The notes beneath the pieces were generated by a model. It saw nothing but the letters and a program-made list of their open reading frames with translations. It made no database searches and was not told where the DNA came from. A program made the translations under genes and the position numbers. Below, piece after piece: positions 7,855-16,327 of a DNA stretch of 20,012 bases. Numbering within the stretch: position 1 is the stretch's first letter; every line of letters begins with the position of its first letter. Source of the stretch: CAZOKH01 sp964580315 (GTDB taxonomy: Bacteria; Chloroflexota; Anaerolineae; Anaerolineales; Anaerolineaceae); assembly GCA_964580315.1 (NCBI GenBank), contig CAZOKH010000066.1, forward strand, positions 1 through 20,012, given 5' to 3'.

Positions 7855-7863
7855 GCGGGCAAT

Positions 7864-7901
7864 AAACAACATCCACTGATTATTACCAGTGGATGTTGTT
7901 T
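7864..7901. terminator. 14-bp hairpin between the C45 gene and the lipoprotein gene
   Basis: AAACAACATCCACT (7864-7877) and AGTGGATGTTGTTT (7888-7901) pair perfectly with a 10-base loop. The hairpin ends 18 bases after the stop codon of the minus-strand C45-family gene and is followed on that strand by a modest T-rich stretch, so it probably ends the hut-associated transcript. Because the stem begins with A-T pairs it could also work in the other direction. Confidence 0.65.
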
Positions 7902-7918
7902 TACGGATCAGTCTGAAT

Positions 7919-9070
7919 TTATATTTTTTCGACCTGCGGGCAGGTATCCATTTGCCAGAAATCGGCCGGAGATTGCTCGCGCGGCAGGTGCGATGGATAC
8001 TCGCCGGGACGGCTGCCGGAGAGATCGAACTGCACCCAGGGATTGACCGCCGGCGACCCAAAACTGATTTCAACGGTGCGTTGGTTCAAATCAAAAACCA
8101 TGGAGTGCAGGCAGCCAAACATCTGGTCGTAGTAGTGGCAGCACAATCCGTTGGGATAGGGCGTGGAGAGCAGTTCTTTAAGAACGTTGCCGTTGATTTG
8201 CGGGCTGTGCTGTTCAAAGCATTGTTGGGCTGCATGATACCGCCTGGTCGAGTGGATCATCGACATGGGTTCCAGGGCGCGCATCTGTGCTGACTGGAAG
8301 TGGTTGGTGGCAATCAGGTATTGAGCCGGGGTGGAGGCATCGATGCGGGTGAAATGTTTTTCCGCGCCGAAGATTTCAACCCGCACGGCGGCGCCGGATG
8401 CATCAGCCACCAGGAAGATGGGATTGTCGCATGAGGGAAACTCGCCGATCAATGCGACGGCTTCATCCACTGTGGCGCAGCGCTCCAACAGGGTGCGTCC
8501 CAGCGCCCAGAAGCTCAATCCTTCCTGGATGGGAGGCCGAAATCCGGGCTGCACGCTGACCGGCATACCGCCCACCGACAGGGTAACCGAGAGACCTTTT
8601 TCGTTCATGCCGTCCTGCCGTCCAAAGAACATGGTTGAGAACCCGATGTGGACATACTGTCCCTGGATGGCAGTGGTCACCAGGCGAAGGTCATCCATGC
8701 GGTCGCCGAAGTCGTAGTTTCGCCCCACCAGCACATGACCGTTTTCGGTGATGGACGGCAGCGCCACCAGGTGGCTGCAGTGCCGCGCGGCCAGGTGGGT
8801 GGCAGCATAATAATACAGATCAGCGGGAGCGATTTTCAGGGTTTCACAGAAAGCATGGATCTCTTCAGCAGCTGCCGGGTTGAAGCGCGCCATAAGCTGT
8901 TCGGTGCGTTGGAAGGAGGGGCGGTTGGGAATGCTGTTGCCCGAGCGCAGCCAGTTGATAAAAGCAGGGATGTGCGCAATCCCTTCCGCCTGGGCGGCGC
9001 CAACCTGCGCGGCTGACCCTTTGAGAACGACATGCCGGAAAGTGGTGGGGTTATTCGTGTCTTGAGACAT
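7919..9070 (-). CDS. C45-family N-terminal-nucleophile amidohydrolase/acyltransferase (383 aa)
   Basis: This resembles the C45 peptidase family (acyl-CoA:6-aminopenicillanic acid acyltransferase and linear amide C-N hydrolases). These proteins self-cleave ahead of a Cys that becomes the N-terminal nucleophile. Here the candidate is Cys98 in 'AARHCSHLVA', followed by the family-type 'GHVLVGRNYDFGDRM' (112-125), a glycine-rich 'GMNEKGLSVTLSVGG' segment and a C-terminal 'MVFDLNQRTVEISFGSP'. The real substrate is probably an amide or acyl-amino compound, not penicillin; it cannot be read from sequence. The frame is open to 9208, but that extension overlaps the araC-type gene. The ATG at 9070 has AGGAGG (9077-9082) at ideal distance and is preferred. 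It is 109 bases downstream of the AraC-type gene, on the same strand as the hut genes. Confidence 0.8.
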   Translation of the reverse strand: MSQDTNNPTTFRHVVLKGSAAQVGAAQAEGIAHIPAFINWLRSGNSIPNRPSFQRTEQLMARFNPAAAEEIHAFCETLKIAPADLYYYAATHLAARHCSHLVALPSITENGHVLVGRNYDFGDRMDDLRLVTTAIQGQYVHIGFSTMFFGRQDGMNEKGLSVTLSVGGMPVSVQPGFRPPIQEGLSFWALGRTLLERCATVDEAVALIGEFPSCDNPIFLVADASGAAVRVEIFGAEKHFTRIDASTPAQYLIATNHFQSAQMRALEPMSMIHSTRRYHAAQQCFEQHSPQINGNVLKELLSTPYPNGLCCHYYDQMFGCLHSMVFDLNQRTVEISFGSPAVNPWVQFDLSGSRPGEYPSHLPREQSPADFWQMDTCPQVEKI

Positions 9071-9179
9071 TTTCTTCCTCCTGAAGAATGATGATGGTTT
9101 GTTAGACTTCCCCATCATAGCGGCGCAAGGAAGAAAAGGCTTGACATTTCTTTGCTTGAAGTTTGCAATTCTTGCGGTC

Positions 9180-10061
9180 TTACAACGGCACCACCGGGAT
9201 GCAAACATCCATCACATATTTCCCCTCGGGGTGGGTGTTGGGAGTGGCGCGGTAAATCTCGTAATTCGGCAAATCGTCCGGCTGCATGCCGCTGTCGGGC
9301 AGCCACACACGGTAGAAGTGGCGGTAAACCAGTTCAATTTCATTTGCCGAGCAAACCACGCGCATCACCGCACAGCGCGCCGCCTGGATGTCGAGGAATC
9401 CCACCAGCGGGTCGCTGGTTAGATTGAGGGGAACAGTCATGCAGGCGTAGTAGCGGCACTTTTCCAGTGGGGTGATTAACGGATCATCCAGCGATAAACC
9501 GATCATCAACGTATCGGGGGTGATCAAATTGCGGGCGGTGGCCCAGCGGCTCAGACGATCCCAGGCGCGACAAATCCGCTCCAGGTCATAACCCTGCATA
9601 TCGGCTACATAAGCCAGGTGCATGGCCGGCATGCTGCGCACTTCAACCTCGGGCGCCGGGTTGAGGTTGGGCGGTTCGGCAGCCGGGGGCTGATGCGGGT
9701 AAACATCGGGCAGCGGCGACCTGGCGTAGCTGCTGGCGCTGACGCCGAAGTGTTTTTTAAACGAGCGCGCAAAAACAGATGATGATGAAAAACCGCAGCT
9801 CAGTGCAATTTCGGTGATGGTTTTGGACGGCGCTTTGTGCAGCAGGTTGGCTGCCCGCTCCAGTCGCAGGCGGTTGACGAAATCTTGCGGGGTTTCACCC
9901 AGCGCGGCGGTGAAAATGCGGTGAAAATGAAAGGGCGAAAAATGGCTGATGCGCGCCACCTGCTCCAAATCCAGGTCGCTGCCCAGGTTGGTGGTAATGT
10001 AGGATACGACATCCTGAATGCGGGCGTTATACTGGTCGCGTGGGCGGACAAAGGATGACAT
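9180..10061 (-). CDS. AraC-family regulator with C-terminal GyrI-like ligand domain (293 aa)
   Basis: The N-terminal AraC/XylS DNA-binding domain has two helix-turn-helices: about residues 31-52 ('DLEQVARISHFSPFHFHRIF') and 80-103 ('ITEIALSCGFSSSSVFARSF', then 'KKHFGVSAS'). A Pro-rich linker (116-137) leads to a GyrI-like/Rob-type effector-binding domain (about 138-293) starting 'VEVRSMPAMHLAYVADMQG' and ending 'EGKYVMDVCIPVVPL'. This is the Rob-like domain order (DNA binding first), typical of regulators that sense small hydrophobic or cationic ligands. The start is 17 bases after the ftcD stop codon, so the gene is probably co-transcribed with hutH-U-I-ftcD. It may control the hut operon or the adjacent C45 gene; the target is inferred. 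The ATG at 10061 has only a weak upstream GGGAA. Confidence 0.88.
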   Translation of the reverse strand: MSSFVRPRDQYNARIQDVVSYITTNLGSDLDLEQVARISHFSPFHFHRIFTAALGETPQDFVNRLRLERAANLLHKAPSKTITEIALSCGFSSSSVFARSFKKHFGVSASSYARSPLPDVYPHQPPAAEPPNLNPAPEVEVRSMPAMHLAYVADMQGYDLERICRAWDRLSRWATARNLITPDTLMIGLSLDDPLITPLEKCRYYACMTVPLNLTSDPLVGFLDIQAARCAVMRVVCSANEIELVYRHFYRVWLPDSGMQPDDLPNYEIYRATPNTHPEGKYVMDVCIPVVPL

Positions 10062-10078
10062 GCAGCGTTCCCGGCGGC

Positions 10079-11611
10079 TTACGCAGTGAGGCCGCCGCGT
10101 TCAGCCAGCACTTTCAGCAATTCGGTTTGCAGGTCAGCAGCTCTGGCTTCCAGTTTACCCAGTTCGTCCAGCATTTCAACCGCGTGCGGATTATTCGCAT
10201 AGCTCAACAAGTTGATGCGTACGTTCATACCTGCGGCGGTCAGGGCGGCGCGGGCATGCGCGGCGCTGCTGCCGGCGTCGGAGACGGCATTGAGGTTGCC
10301 CAGGCTGGCGGCCTGATTGGCCAGTTCAAACACGCGCACAGCCTGGCGTGCCACACTCAACGGCACCTCGGCTGCCTGGAAGGTGGCTTTTTCAATGGCG
10401 GCTAAACGGGCAGTCTTTTCTTCATCGGTGTCTTTGGGTAATTTGTTAGCCTGCATGAAGGCCTCAAAAGCAGCGGAATCCTGTTCAACGGCGTCACTTA
10501 AACTATGGCGCAGGACTTCGGCTTCGTCCAGCACCGCCAGCATCTGGGGTTCCACTTCTGCATATTTTTTTCGTCCCACGGTCAGGCGCGCCACCATGGC
10601 GGCCAGGGCTGCGCCCAGCGCGCCGGTGTGCGCTGCTGCTGATCCGCCGCCCGGGGTGGGTGTACCGGCTGCCACCCGGTCGATGAAATCTTCCTGGACG
10701 GCGGCTGCGCCGCCAACGTGTGCGGCGGCCAGCTTTTGCTCCAGCACCTGGTTGTTGTTGAAGGCGTCGAGCTGCAAATACCAGCGCGCCGAGTCGATCA
10801 GGGCCTCTTGCGGGATCATGCCGATCAGTTCGGTGTGATGAATGCCCACACCATGGCGGGCTGCTTCGCGGCGGATGGTTTCGACCACGGTGTGAATGGC
10901 GGTTTTGTGGAAGTTGGTCAGGTTCATCGATACCTGGGCGCGGCCTTCCACCAGCACGCCCATGGCCTTGACAAAGCGGAAACCGCCGGAAGACTGGCGC
11001 ACCACTTTGGCAATTTTGCTGGCGATGGCCACGTTTTCGGTGGTCAGGTACACGTTGAAGGCAATCAAAGGCTGGCGGGCGCCGATGACGGTGGCGCCGG
11101 CCGGGCCTAACTCGCAAGGACCAAAATCGGGCTTGCGCGCCGGGTTGGCTTTGATCTCTTCCTTCAACCCTTCAAACTGCCCCTTGCGAATGTTTTCCAG
11201 GTTTTGCCTTTCAGGCAATGAGGCGGCTTCTTCATACAGATAAACCGGGACGTTCAGTTCCTGCGCCACGCGCTGCCCCAGTTTCTTTGCCAGGATAACG
11301 CATTCTTCCATCGACACGTCCTGGATGGGGATGAAGGGCACCACATCGGTGGCGCCGATGCGCGGGTGCTCGCCGGTGTGCTGGTTGAGGTCAATGGTTT
11401 GTGCGGCGTGGGCAATGGCGCGAAAAGCGGCTTCAGCCACGGCGTCAGGCGCGCCGACCATGGTTACCACTGAGCGGTTGTGATCTTGATCGGAGCTGTG
11501 ATCGAGCAGGGCCACACCGGGCACGCTTTGAATTTTTTCAATGATTTGCGCCATGATTTCGGGGCGGCGCGCTTCAGAAAAGTTGGGGACGCATTCAACC
11601 AGAGCAGTCAT
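10079..11611 (-). CDS. ftcD: Fused glutamate formimidoyltransferase / formimidotetrahydrofolate cyclodeaminase (510 aa)
   Basis: This is the last step of tetrahydrofolate-dependent histidine breakdown. The transferase part moves the formimino group from N-formimino-L-glutamate to tetrahydrofolate, releasing glutamate. The cyclodeaminase part converts 5-formimino-THF to 5,10-methenyl-THF and ammonia. Residues 1 to about 300 are the transferase ('VECVPNFSE' at 5-13, 'HTGEHPRIGATDVVPF' at 78-93). His82 corresponds in position to the catalytic His of mammalian FTCD. Residues about 305-510 are the cyclodeaminase ('FIDRVAAGTPTPGGGSAAA' near 309-327). Many bacteria carry only one part or two genes; here both are fused, as in animals. 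The cytosolic product feeds one-carbon metabolism. The ATG at 11611 follows GAGG, 4 bases after the hutI stop codon, which indicates operon translation. Confidence 0.95.
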   Translation of the reverse strand: MTALVECVPNFSEARRPEIMAQIIEKIQSVPGVALLDHSSDQDHNRSVVTMVGAPDAVAEAAFRAIAHAAQTIDLNQHTGEHPRIGATDVVPFIPIQDVSMEECVILAKKLGQRVAQELNVPVYLYEEAASLPERQNLENIRKGQFEGLKEEIKANPARKPDFGPCELGPAGATVIGARQPLIAFNVYLTTENVAIASKIAKVVRQSSGGFRFVKAMGVLVEGRAQVSMNLTNFHKTAIHTVVETIRREAARHGVGIHHTELIGMIPQEALIDSARWYLQLDAFNNNQVLEQKLAAAHVGGAAAVQEDFIDRVAAGTPTPGGGSAAAHTGALGAALAAMVARLTVGRKKYAEVEPQMLAVLDEAEVLRHSLSDAVEQDSAAFEAFMQANKLPKDTDEEKTARLAAIEKATFQAAEVPLSVARQAVRVFELANQAASLGNLNAVSDAGSSAAHARAALTAAGMNVRINLLSYANNPHAVEMLDELGKLEARAADLQTELLKVLAERGGLTA

Positions 11612-11615
11612 AAAT

Positions 11616-12872
11616 TTACCTCATGGAAAAGACGGGAAAGACTTCCCCTTTTTTAATCACAGTTTTCACCAGGTTGCCGCCAAAGCGGTAGCCCAGGTGG
11701 CGGTAGTCGTCCACCGATAAGATCAACAGGTCGGCCTGTTTGCCGGGCTCGAGGGAGCCGATGCGGTCAGCCCGGTTGATGGCAGCGGCGGCGTTGATGG
11801 TGGCAGCCGCCACAGCCTCAGCCGGGGTAAGTTTGAGATAACGGCAGGCCAGGGCGAGCACAAATTGAAAGTTCTCACACCAGGCCGGGCCGGGATTCAT
11901 GTCGGAGGCGATGGCCAAAATGCCGCCGGCGGCGATGATTTGCCGGGCGGGGGTGTAGTGCGGGTCTGCCAGTCCAAAGGGCGTGCAGGGCAGCGATACA
12001 GCCACCGTGTCGCTTTTTGCCAGTTGTTCAATTTCCGCGGCTGAAATTTTCACCAGGTGGTCGGCTGAAGTTGCACCCAGTGAAACCGCCAGCCCGGCGC
12101 CGCCGATGTTGCCGAATTCGTCGGCGTGAATTTTAAGCGGGAAACCATGCTGACGGGCGCATTCCAAAATGCGGCGGGAGTGTTTGAGGTTGAAGACATT
12201 TTCTTCGCAGAACACGTCCACAAAGGGCAGGGTGGGCAAGTGGGCGCGGCTCCATGCTTCCACAGCAGGGATCATCTCATTGCACAACAACTCGGTGAAA
12301 GCATCGGTGTCGCCGTTAAATTCAGGCGGGACGGCGTGCGCTCCCATGAAGGTGGGCGCCATTTCAATGGGGGTCAATTGGTTCAATGCTTCAATCACAG
12401 CCAGTTGTTTGATTTCACTGGCGGTGTCCAGCCCATAGCCGGTTTTTACCTCAACCGTGGTCACACCGTGATAGAAATGGTTCAGGGCGCGCGGGCGGTT
12501 TTGTTCCACCAGGTCATTCAACGAAGCGGAGCGGGTGGCCAGCATGGTGGCATTGATGCCGCCGCCGGCGTTCATGATCTCCATGTAGGTTTTGCCCTGG
12601 ATGCGCATTTCAAATTCGTTGCAGCGGTCGCCCGCCCACACCAGGTGGGTGTGCGGGTCCACCAGGCCGGGCATCACCGCGCTGCCGGCGGCGTCCAGGC
12701 GGGGTTCATCGGGGTAGGCAGCCAGCAGTGAGGCGCTGTCGCTCACTTTTTCAATTATCCCATTGCGCAACAGCAGCGCGCCGTCGGGGATGATGTCGAG
12801 GTCTGCCAGGCGGGCGCCGCGGCGCGGACCGCCTTTGAGGGTAAGCAATTGCGAGGCTGAATGAATCAGCAT
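11616..12872 (-). CDS. hutI: Imidazolonepropionase (418 aa)
   Basis: This is a metal-dependent amidohydrolase-superfamily enzyme that opens the ring of 4-imidazolone-5-propanoate to N-formimino-L-glutamate, the third step of histidine use. The metal ligands are recognisable: His74-Thr-His76 in 'VDPHTHLVWAGDR', His249 in 'KIHADEFGN', His272 in 'SADHL' and Asp324 in 'ASDMNPG'. The N-terminal strand domain and the C-terminal 'GSLEPGKQADLLIL' complete the usual amidohydrolase layout, and the length matches the family (about 400-420). The ATG at 12872 is 3 bases after the hutU stop codon, with GGAGAA inside the hutU end. The neighbours hutU and ftcD carry the preceding and following steps. Confidence 0.96.
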   Translation of the reverse strand: MLIHSASQLLTLKGGPRRGARLADLDIIPDGALLLRNGIIEKVSDSASLLAAYPDEPRLDAAGSAVMPGLVDPHTHLVWAGDRCNEFEMRIQGKTYMEIMNAGGGINATMLATRSASLNDLVEQNRPRALNHFYHGVTTVEVKTGYGLDTASEIKQLAVIEALNQLTPIEMAPTFMGAHAVPPEFNGDTDAFTELLCNEMIPAVEAWSRAHLPTLPFVDVFCEENVFNLKHSRRILECARQHGFPLKIHADEFGNIGGAGLAVSLGATSADHLVKISAAEIEQLAKSDTVAVSLPCTPFGLADPHYTPARQIIAAGGILAIASDMNPGPAWCENFQFVLALACRYLKLTPAEAVAAATINAAAAINRADRIGSLEPGKQADLLILSVDDYRHLGYRFGGNLVKTVIKKGEVFPVFSMR

Positions 12873-12875
12873 CGC

Positions 12876-14534
12876 TTATTTCTCCATCATGGGAATTTTG
12901 ACGCCGAATTTTTTGGCAGCGGCGACGGCTTCGGGGTAACCGGCGTCCACATGGCGCACAATGCCCGTGCCCGGATCGGTGGTGAGCACGCGTTCAAGGC
13001 GCACGGCGGCTTCAGGGGTGCCGTCTGCCACAATCACCATGCCGGCATGCTGGCTGTAGCCAATGCCCACCCCGCCGCCGTGATGGAAGCTGATCCAGCT
13101 TGCGCCGCCCACGGCGTTGATCAGGGCGTTTAGAATGGGCCAATCGCTGATGGCGTCGGAGCCGTCGCGCATGGCTTCGGTTTCGCGGTTGGGAGATGCC
13201 ACTGAACCCGAGTCAAGATGGTCGCGGCCGATGACGATGGGGGCTTTCAGCTCACCGCTGGCCACCATTTCGTTGAATTTGAGGCCGGCTTTCACGCGCT
13301 CGCCGTAACCCAGCCAACAAATGCGCGAGGGCAAGCCCTGGAAGTGAATTTGTTCCTTTGCCATTTTCAGCCAGCGCTGCAAATGTTCATCCTGCGGGAA
13401 GAGTTCAGCCACGGCGCGGTCGGTGCGGAAGATATCTTCTTCGTCGCCGGAGAGCGCCACCCAGCGGAAGGGGCCTTTGCCTTCGCAGAACAGGGGGCGA
13501 ATGTAAGCCGGCACGAAACCGGGGTAAGCAAAAGCGTCTTTGACGCCCTGGTTGAAGGCTTGCTGGCGCAGGTTGTTGCCGTAATCGAACACTTCAGCAC
13601 CGCGTTTTTGCAATTCGAGCATGGCCTGCACATGCACCACCATCGATTCCTTCGCCAGGCGGATGTATTCAGCGGGATTCTCGCCGCGCAGTTTGACAGC
13701 CTGCTCAAAACTGAGCGTGTGCGGCACGTAGCTGAGCGGGTCGTGCGCGGGGGTCTGGTCGGTGACGATGTCGGGCAGCAGTGAACCCGCCAATATTTTG
13801 TGATGAACTTCAGCAGCATTGCCCACCAGGCCAATGGACAGCGGTTTGCGCTGCTGTTTGGCTTCAAAAGCCAGGCGCAGGGCTTCGTCCAGCGACTGCA
13901 CCACCACATCCACATAGCGGTGGCGCAGCCGGCGTTCGCAGCGTTCGGGGTCGACTTCAACGGCTATGCATACGCCGTTGTTCATGGTGACCGAAAGAGG
14001 CTGCGCGCCGCCCATGCCACCCAGCCCGGCGGTGAGCACCACTTTGCCGCTCAGGTCGCCGTAGCCGCGCAGGCGCGCCAGCGATCCAAAGGTTTCGTAG
14101 GTGCCCTGCAGAATGCCCTGGGTGCCGATGTAAATCCACGACCCGGCGGTCATCTGCCCGTACATGAGCAATCCCTTTTTTTCCATGTCGTCAAAATATT
14201 CCTGGGTGGCCCAGTGCGGCACGATGTTGGAATTGGCAATCAGCACGCGCGGGGCGTCGGGGTGCGTGCGAAACACCGCCACCGGCTTGCCAGACTGCAC
14301 CAGCAGCGTTTCATCATTTTCCAGGTTGCGCAGCGAATCGAGGATGGCATCAAAACTTGCCCAGTTGCGGGCGGCTTTGCCGCGTCCGCCGTAAACAATC
14401 AAATCATCCGGTTTTTCAGCCACTTCAGGATCGAGATTGTTCTGGATCATGCGGTAGGCGGCCTCTTGAATCCAGCCTTTGCAATGAAGTTGTGTGCCGC
14501 GTGGAGCGCGGATAACTCGTTTGTCGGTCATCAT
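12876..14534 (-). CDS. hutU: Urocanate hydratase (552 aa)
   Basis: This enzyme hydrates urocanate to imidazolone propionate using tightly bound NAD+, the second step of histidine use. Highly conserved blocks are present: 'YIGTQGILQGTYETF' (135-149), the NAD-binding glycine run 'GLGGMGGAQPLS' (170-181), catalytic Cys406 in 'RICWLGYGER', and the 'GRDHLDSGSVASPNRETEAM' to 'HHGGGVGIGYSQHAGM' region near the C-terminus. The length is that of the family (about 550-560). Two adjacent Met codons occur at 14534 and 14531. GGAGG (14536-14540) is only one base from the first and four from the second, so the second may be the real start. The gene follows hutH by 11 bases. Confidence 0.97.
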   Translation of the reverse strand: MMTDKRVIRAPRGTQLHCKGWIQEAAYRMIQNNLDPEVAEKPDDLIVYGGRGKAARNWASFDAILDSLRNLENDETLLVQSGKPVAVFRTHPDAPRVLIANSNIVPHWATQEYFDDMEKKGLLMYGQMTAGSWIYIGTQGILQGTYETFGSLARLRGYGDLSGKVVLTAGLGGMGGAQPLSVTMNNGVCIAVEVDPERCERRLRHRYVDVVVQSLDEALRLAFEAKQQRKPLSIGLVGNAAEVHHKILAGSLLPDIVTDQTPAHDPLSYVPHTLSFEQAVKLRGENPAEYIRLAKESMVVHVQAMLELQKRGAEVFDYGNNLRQQAFNQGVKDAFAYPGFVPAYIRPLFCEGKGPFRWVALSGDEEDIFRTDRAVAELFPQDEHLQRWLKMAKEQIHFQGLPSRICWLGYGERVKAGLKFNEMVASGELKAPIVIGRDHLDSGSVASPNRETEAMRDGSDAISDWPILNALINAVGGASWISFHHGGGVGIGYSQHAGMVIVADGTPEAAVRLERVLTTDPGTGIVRHVDAGYPEAVAAAKKFGVKIPMMEK

Positions 14535-14545
14535 ACCTCCGAATA

Positions 14546-16108
14546 TTAGGAAATAACCTGCTCAACGGTATTTAACAATTCACCGGAAGTGATTAATTGT
14601 TGCACTTTTTGCATCAGTGGGGCCATGATGGTGTCAGTTTCGAGAAATGGAACATGCTGGCGAACGAGTTGATAGGCGGCGCGGGTGCCTTTTCCCAGGC
14701 GGGAGGGATCGGGTTTGCTGTCAAAGCGAAAGTCAATGCCCTGCACCGCCGCAAAGATTTCAGCCGCCAGCACATTTTCAACGTTGCGGGCAATGTCAAA
14801 CACCTGGCGGGCGGCGATGGTGCCCATGCTGACGTGGTCTTCGGTATTGGCAGAAGAAGGAATGCTGTCCACGCTGGCGGGGTGCGCCAGCACTTTGTTC
14901 TCGGACACCAGCGCCGCGGCGGTATATTGAACCAGCATGAATCCCGAGTTGACCCCGCCGTGCCTGGTGAGGAAGGGCGGCAGGATATTTTTATTGACCT
15001 TTGAGTCTATGAGGCGGGCAAGGCGACGCTCGGAGATGTTGGCCAGCTCGGCAATTCCCACTTTGAGATTGTCCAACGGGATGGCAACCGGCTCTCCATG
15101 GAAATTTCCGCCGGAGATGCAAATGGGTGTGCCGTCTTCTTCCCAGAAAATGAGCGGATTGTCATTGGCTGAGTTGAGTTCAATTTCCACCGCCCGGCGG
15201 GCAAAAGCAATCACATCACGGGCGGCGCCGTTCACCTGCGGTGTACAGCGCAGGCTGTAAGCGTCCTGGATATCTTGCGGGTCGAAACCGCGCACCATGC
15301 GCGATCCTTCCAACAGGCGGCGAATGTGCGCCGCAGATGCAATTTGCCCGGGATGCGGGCGGGCATTGTGCAGGCGCTCGTCGAATGCCAGCGGTGTACC
15401 AGCCAGGGCTTCAATGCTGAGCGCAGCAGCGATATCTGCCACCCGGGCCAGCCGCTCGGCCTTGAAAATGGCCAGGGCGCCCAGGGTGGAGATGAGTGCA
15501 GTGCCGTTGGTAAGCGCCAGCCCTTCCTTTGCCATGGGTTCAATGGTAGGAATGCCGGCCCGCTGCATGGCTTCGCGGCCGCTCATAATTTGCCCCTGGT
15601 ACCAGGCTTCGCCTTCGCCAATGACCACCAGCGCCACGTGCGCCAGTGGAGCCAGGTCGCCGGAAGCGCCCAGCGAACCCTGCGAGGGCACCAGCGGGTA
15701 TACACCGCGGTTGACCATTTGGCGCAGCGATTCAATCACTTCCAAGCGGATGCCGGAATGACCCTGCAGCAGGGTTTGAATGCGTACGGCTATCAGCGCG
15801 CGCACGGTGGCATGCGGCAGAAGGGGACCTACACCGGTAGAATGCGAAAGGATAATATTTCGTTGCAGTTCTTTAATTTGATTGTGAGGAATAATGTGGT
15901 CTTTAAAATCACCAAAACCTGTGGTGACCCCGTAGATGATTTCATCGCGTTCGACAAAACCTTCCACGGCGCGGCGGGCGCGCTGCACGCGCTCGACTGC
16001 CTGTGGACTGACAGAGATGGTCAATTCTGCGGGGTTTTCCCAGGAACTGGCAATACTGTGAACGGCTTCCACTGTCAGGTTGTTACCGTCCAGTTCAATT
16101 TGGCGCAT
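14546..16108 (-). CDS. hutH: Histidine ammonia-lyase (520 aa)
   Basis: This enzyme removes ammonia from L-histidine to give urocanate, the first step of the pathway, and is the first gene of the operon. The MIO cofactor tripeptide Ala148-Ser149-Gly150 lies in 'GSLGASGDLAPLAHVAL', and the catalytic loop Tyr is Tyr59 in 'YGVTTGFGDF'. Further family blocks are 'NGTALI', 'SANDNPL' and 'GGNFHGEPVA'. The length (usually about 505-515) and the HAL-like residues favour histidine over phenylalanine or tyrosine, and the hut context settles it. The ATG at 16108 has GGAGG (16116-16120) at 7 bases. Transcription starts in the region shared with the divergent marR gene; no strong promoter is evident there, the best minus-strand candidate -10 being TAAAAT. 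Confidence 0.96.
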   Translation of the reverse strand: MRQIELDGNNLTVEAVHSIASSWENPAELTISVSPQAVERVQRARRAVEGFVERDEIIYGVTTGFGDFKDHIIPHNQIKELQRNIILSHSTGVGPLLPHATVRALIAVRIQTLLQGHSGIRLEVIESLRQMVNRGVYPLVPSQGSLGASGDLAPLAHVALVVIGEGEAWYQGQIMSGREAMQRAGIPTIEPMAKEGLALTNGTALISTLGALAIFKAERLARVADIAAALSIEALAGTPLAFDERLHNARPHPGQIASAAHIRRLLEGSRMVRGFDPQDIQDAYSLRCTPQVNGAARDVIAFARRAVEIELNSANDNPLIFWEEDGTPICISGGNFHGEPVAIPLDNLKVGIAELANISERRLARLIDSKVNKNILPPFLTRHGGVNSGFMLVQYTAAALVSENKVLAHPASVDSIPSSANTEDHVSMGTIAARQVFDIARNVENVLAAEIFAAVQGIDFRFDSKPDPSRLGKGTRAAYQLVRQHVPFLETDTIMAPLMQKVQQLITSGELLNTVEQVIS

Positions 16109-16120
16109 ACAGAATCCTCC

Positions 16121-16202
16121 AGATTATTAAAAGATCAGGTATCTTAATTTTACTCCCTTATGAACAAAACCAATCACTCTGCTTGCCAGATTATTGGTAT
16201 CT
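16121..16202. repeat. Repeated AGATTATT...GGTATCT elements upstream of hutH
   Basis: AGATTATT and GGTATCT occur at 16121-16128 and 16138-16144, separated by 9 bases, and again joined directly as AGATTATTGGTATCT at 16188-16202. Both copies end in inverted AGAT/ATCT arms. The first ends directly against the hutH ribosome binding site. They are candidate sites for a hut regulator. Confidence 0.35.
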
Positions 16203-16287
16203 CCATGTTTCGTGCAGCCCATCGCCACATTTTCTCCACAATTGGTTGTTATAGTCTGCATAACTCCTTGCGGATAACCGTTGCAGT

Positions 16288-16327
16288 ATTTTGGGTTACG
16301 ACAGATGACATTTTGGGGTGACGAAAG
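16288..16327. repeat. Imperfect direct repeat, 22-bp period
   Basis: ATTTTGGGTTACGACAG (16288-16304) is followed by ATTTTGGGGTGACGAAAG (16310-16327). The spacing is about two helical turns, which would put two bound proteins on the same DNA face. Each half may be a binding site for an activator. Confidence 0.35.

Noticed and set aside
9141..9169. TTGACA-N17-TGCAAT on the plus strand as a promoter
   Set aside because: It would transcribe antisense into the AraC-type gene with no plus-strand gene downstream. The -10 match is only four of six, so chance is more likely.
9071..9208. N-terminal extension of the C45 gene to 9208
   Set aside because: It would overlap the AraC-type gene and adds a Cys/Arg-rich segment unlike the family. 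ATG 9070 has an AGGAGG at the right distance.
13800..14549. 249-codon open frame on the plus strand
   Set aside because: It is antisense to hutU. Its His- and Gln-rich translation is the usual by-product of the complementary strand of a GC-biased gene.
15275..16147. 290-codon open frame on the plus strand
   Set aside because: It lies wholly antisense to hutH, whose conserved motifs are intact. High-GC codon bias creates such mirror frames, and the translation has no recognisable domain.
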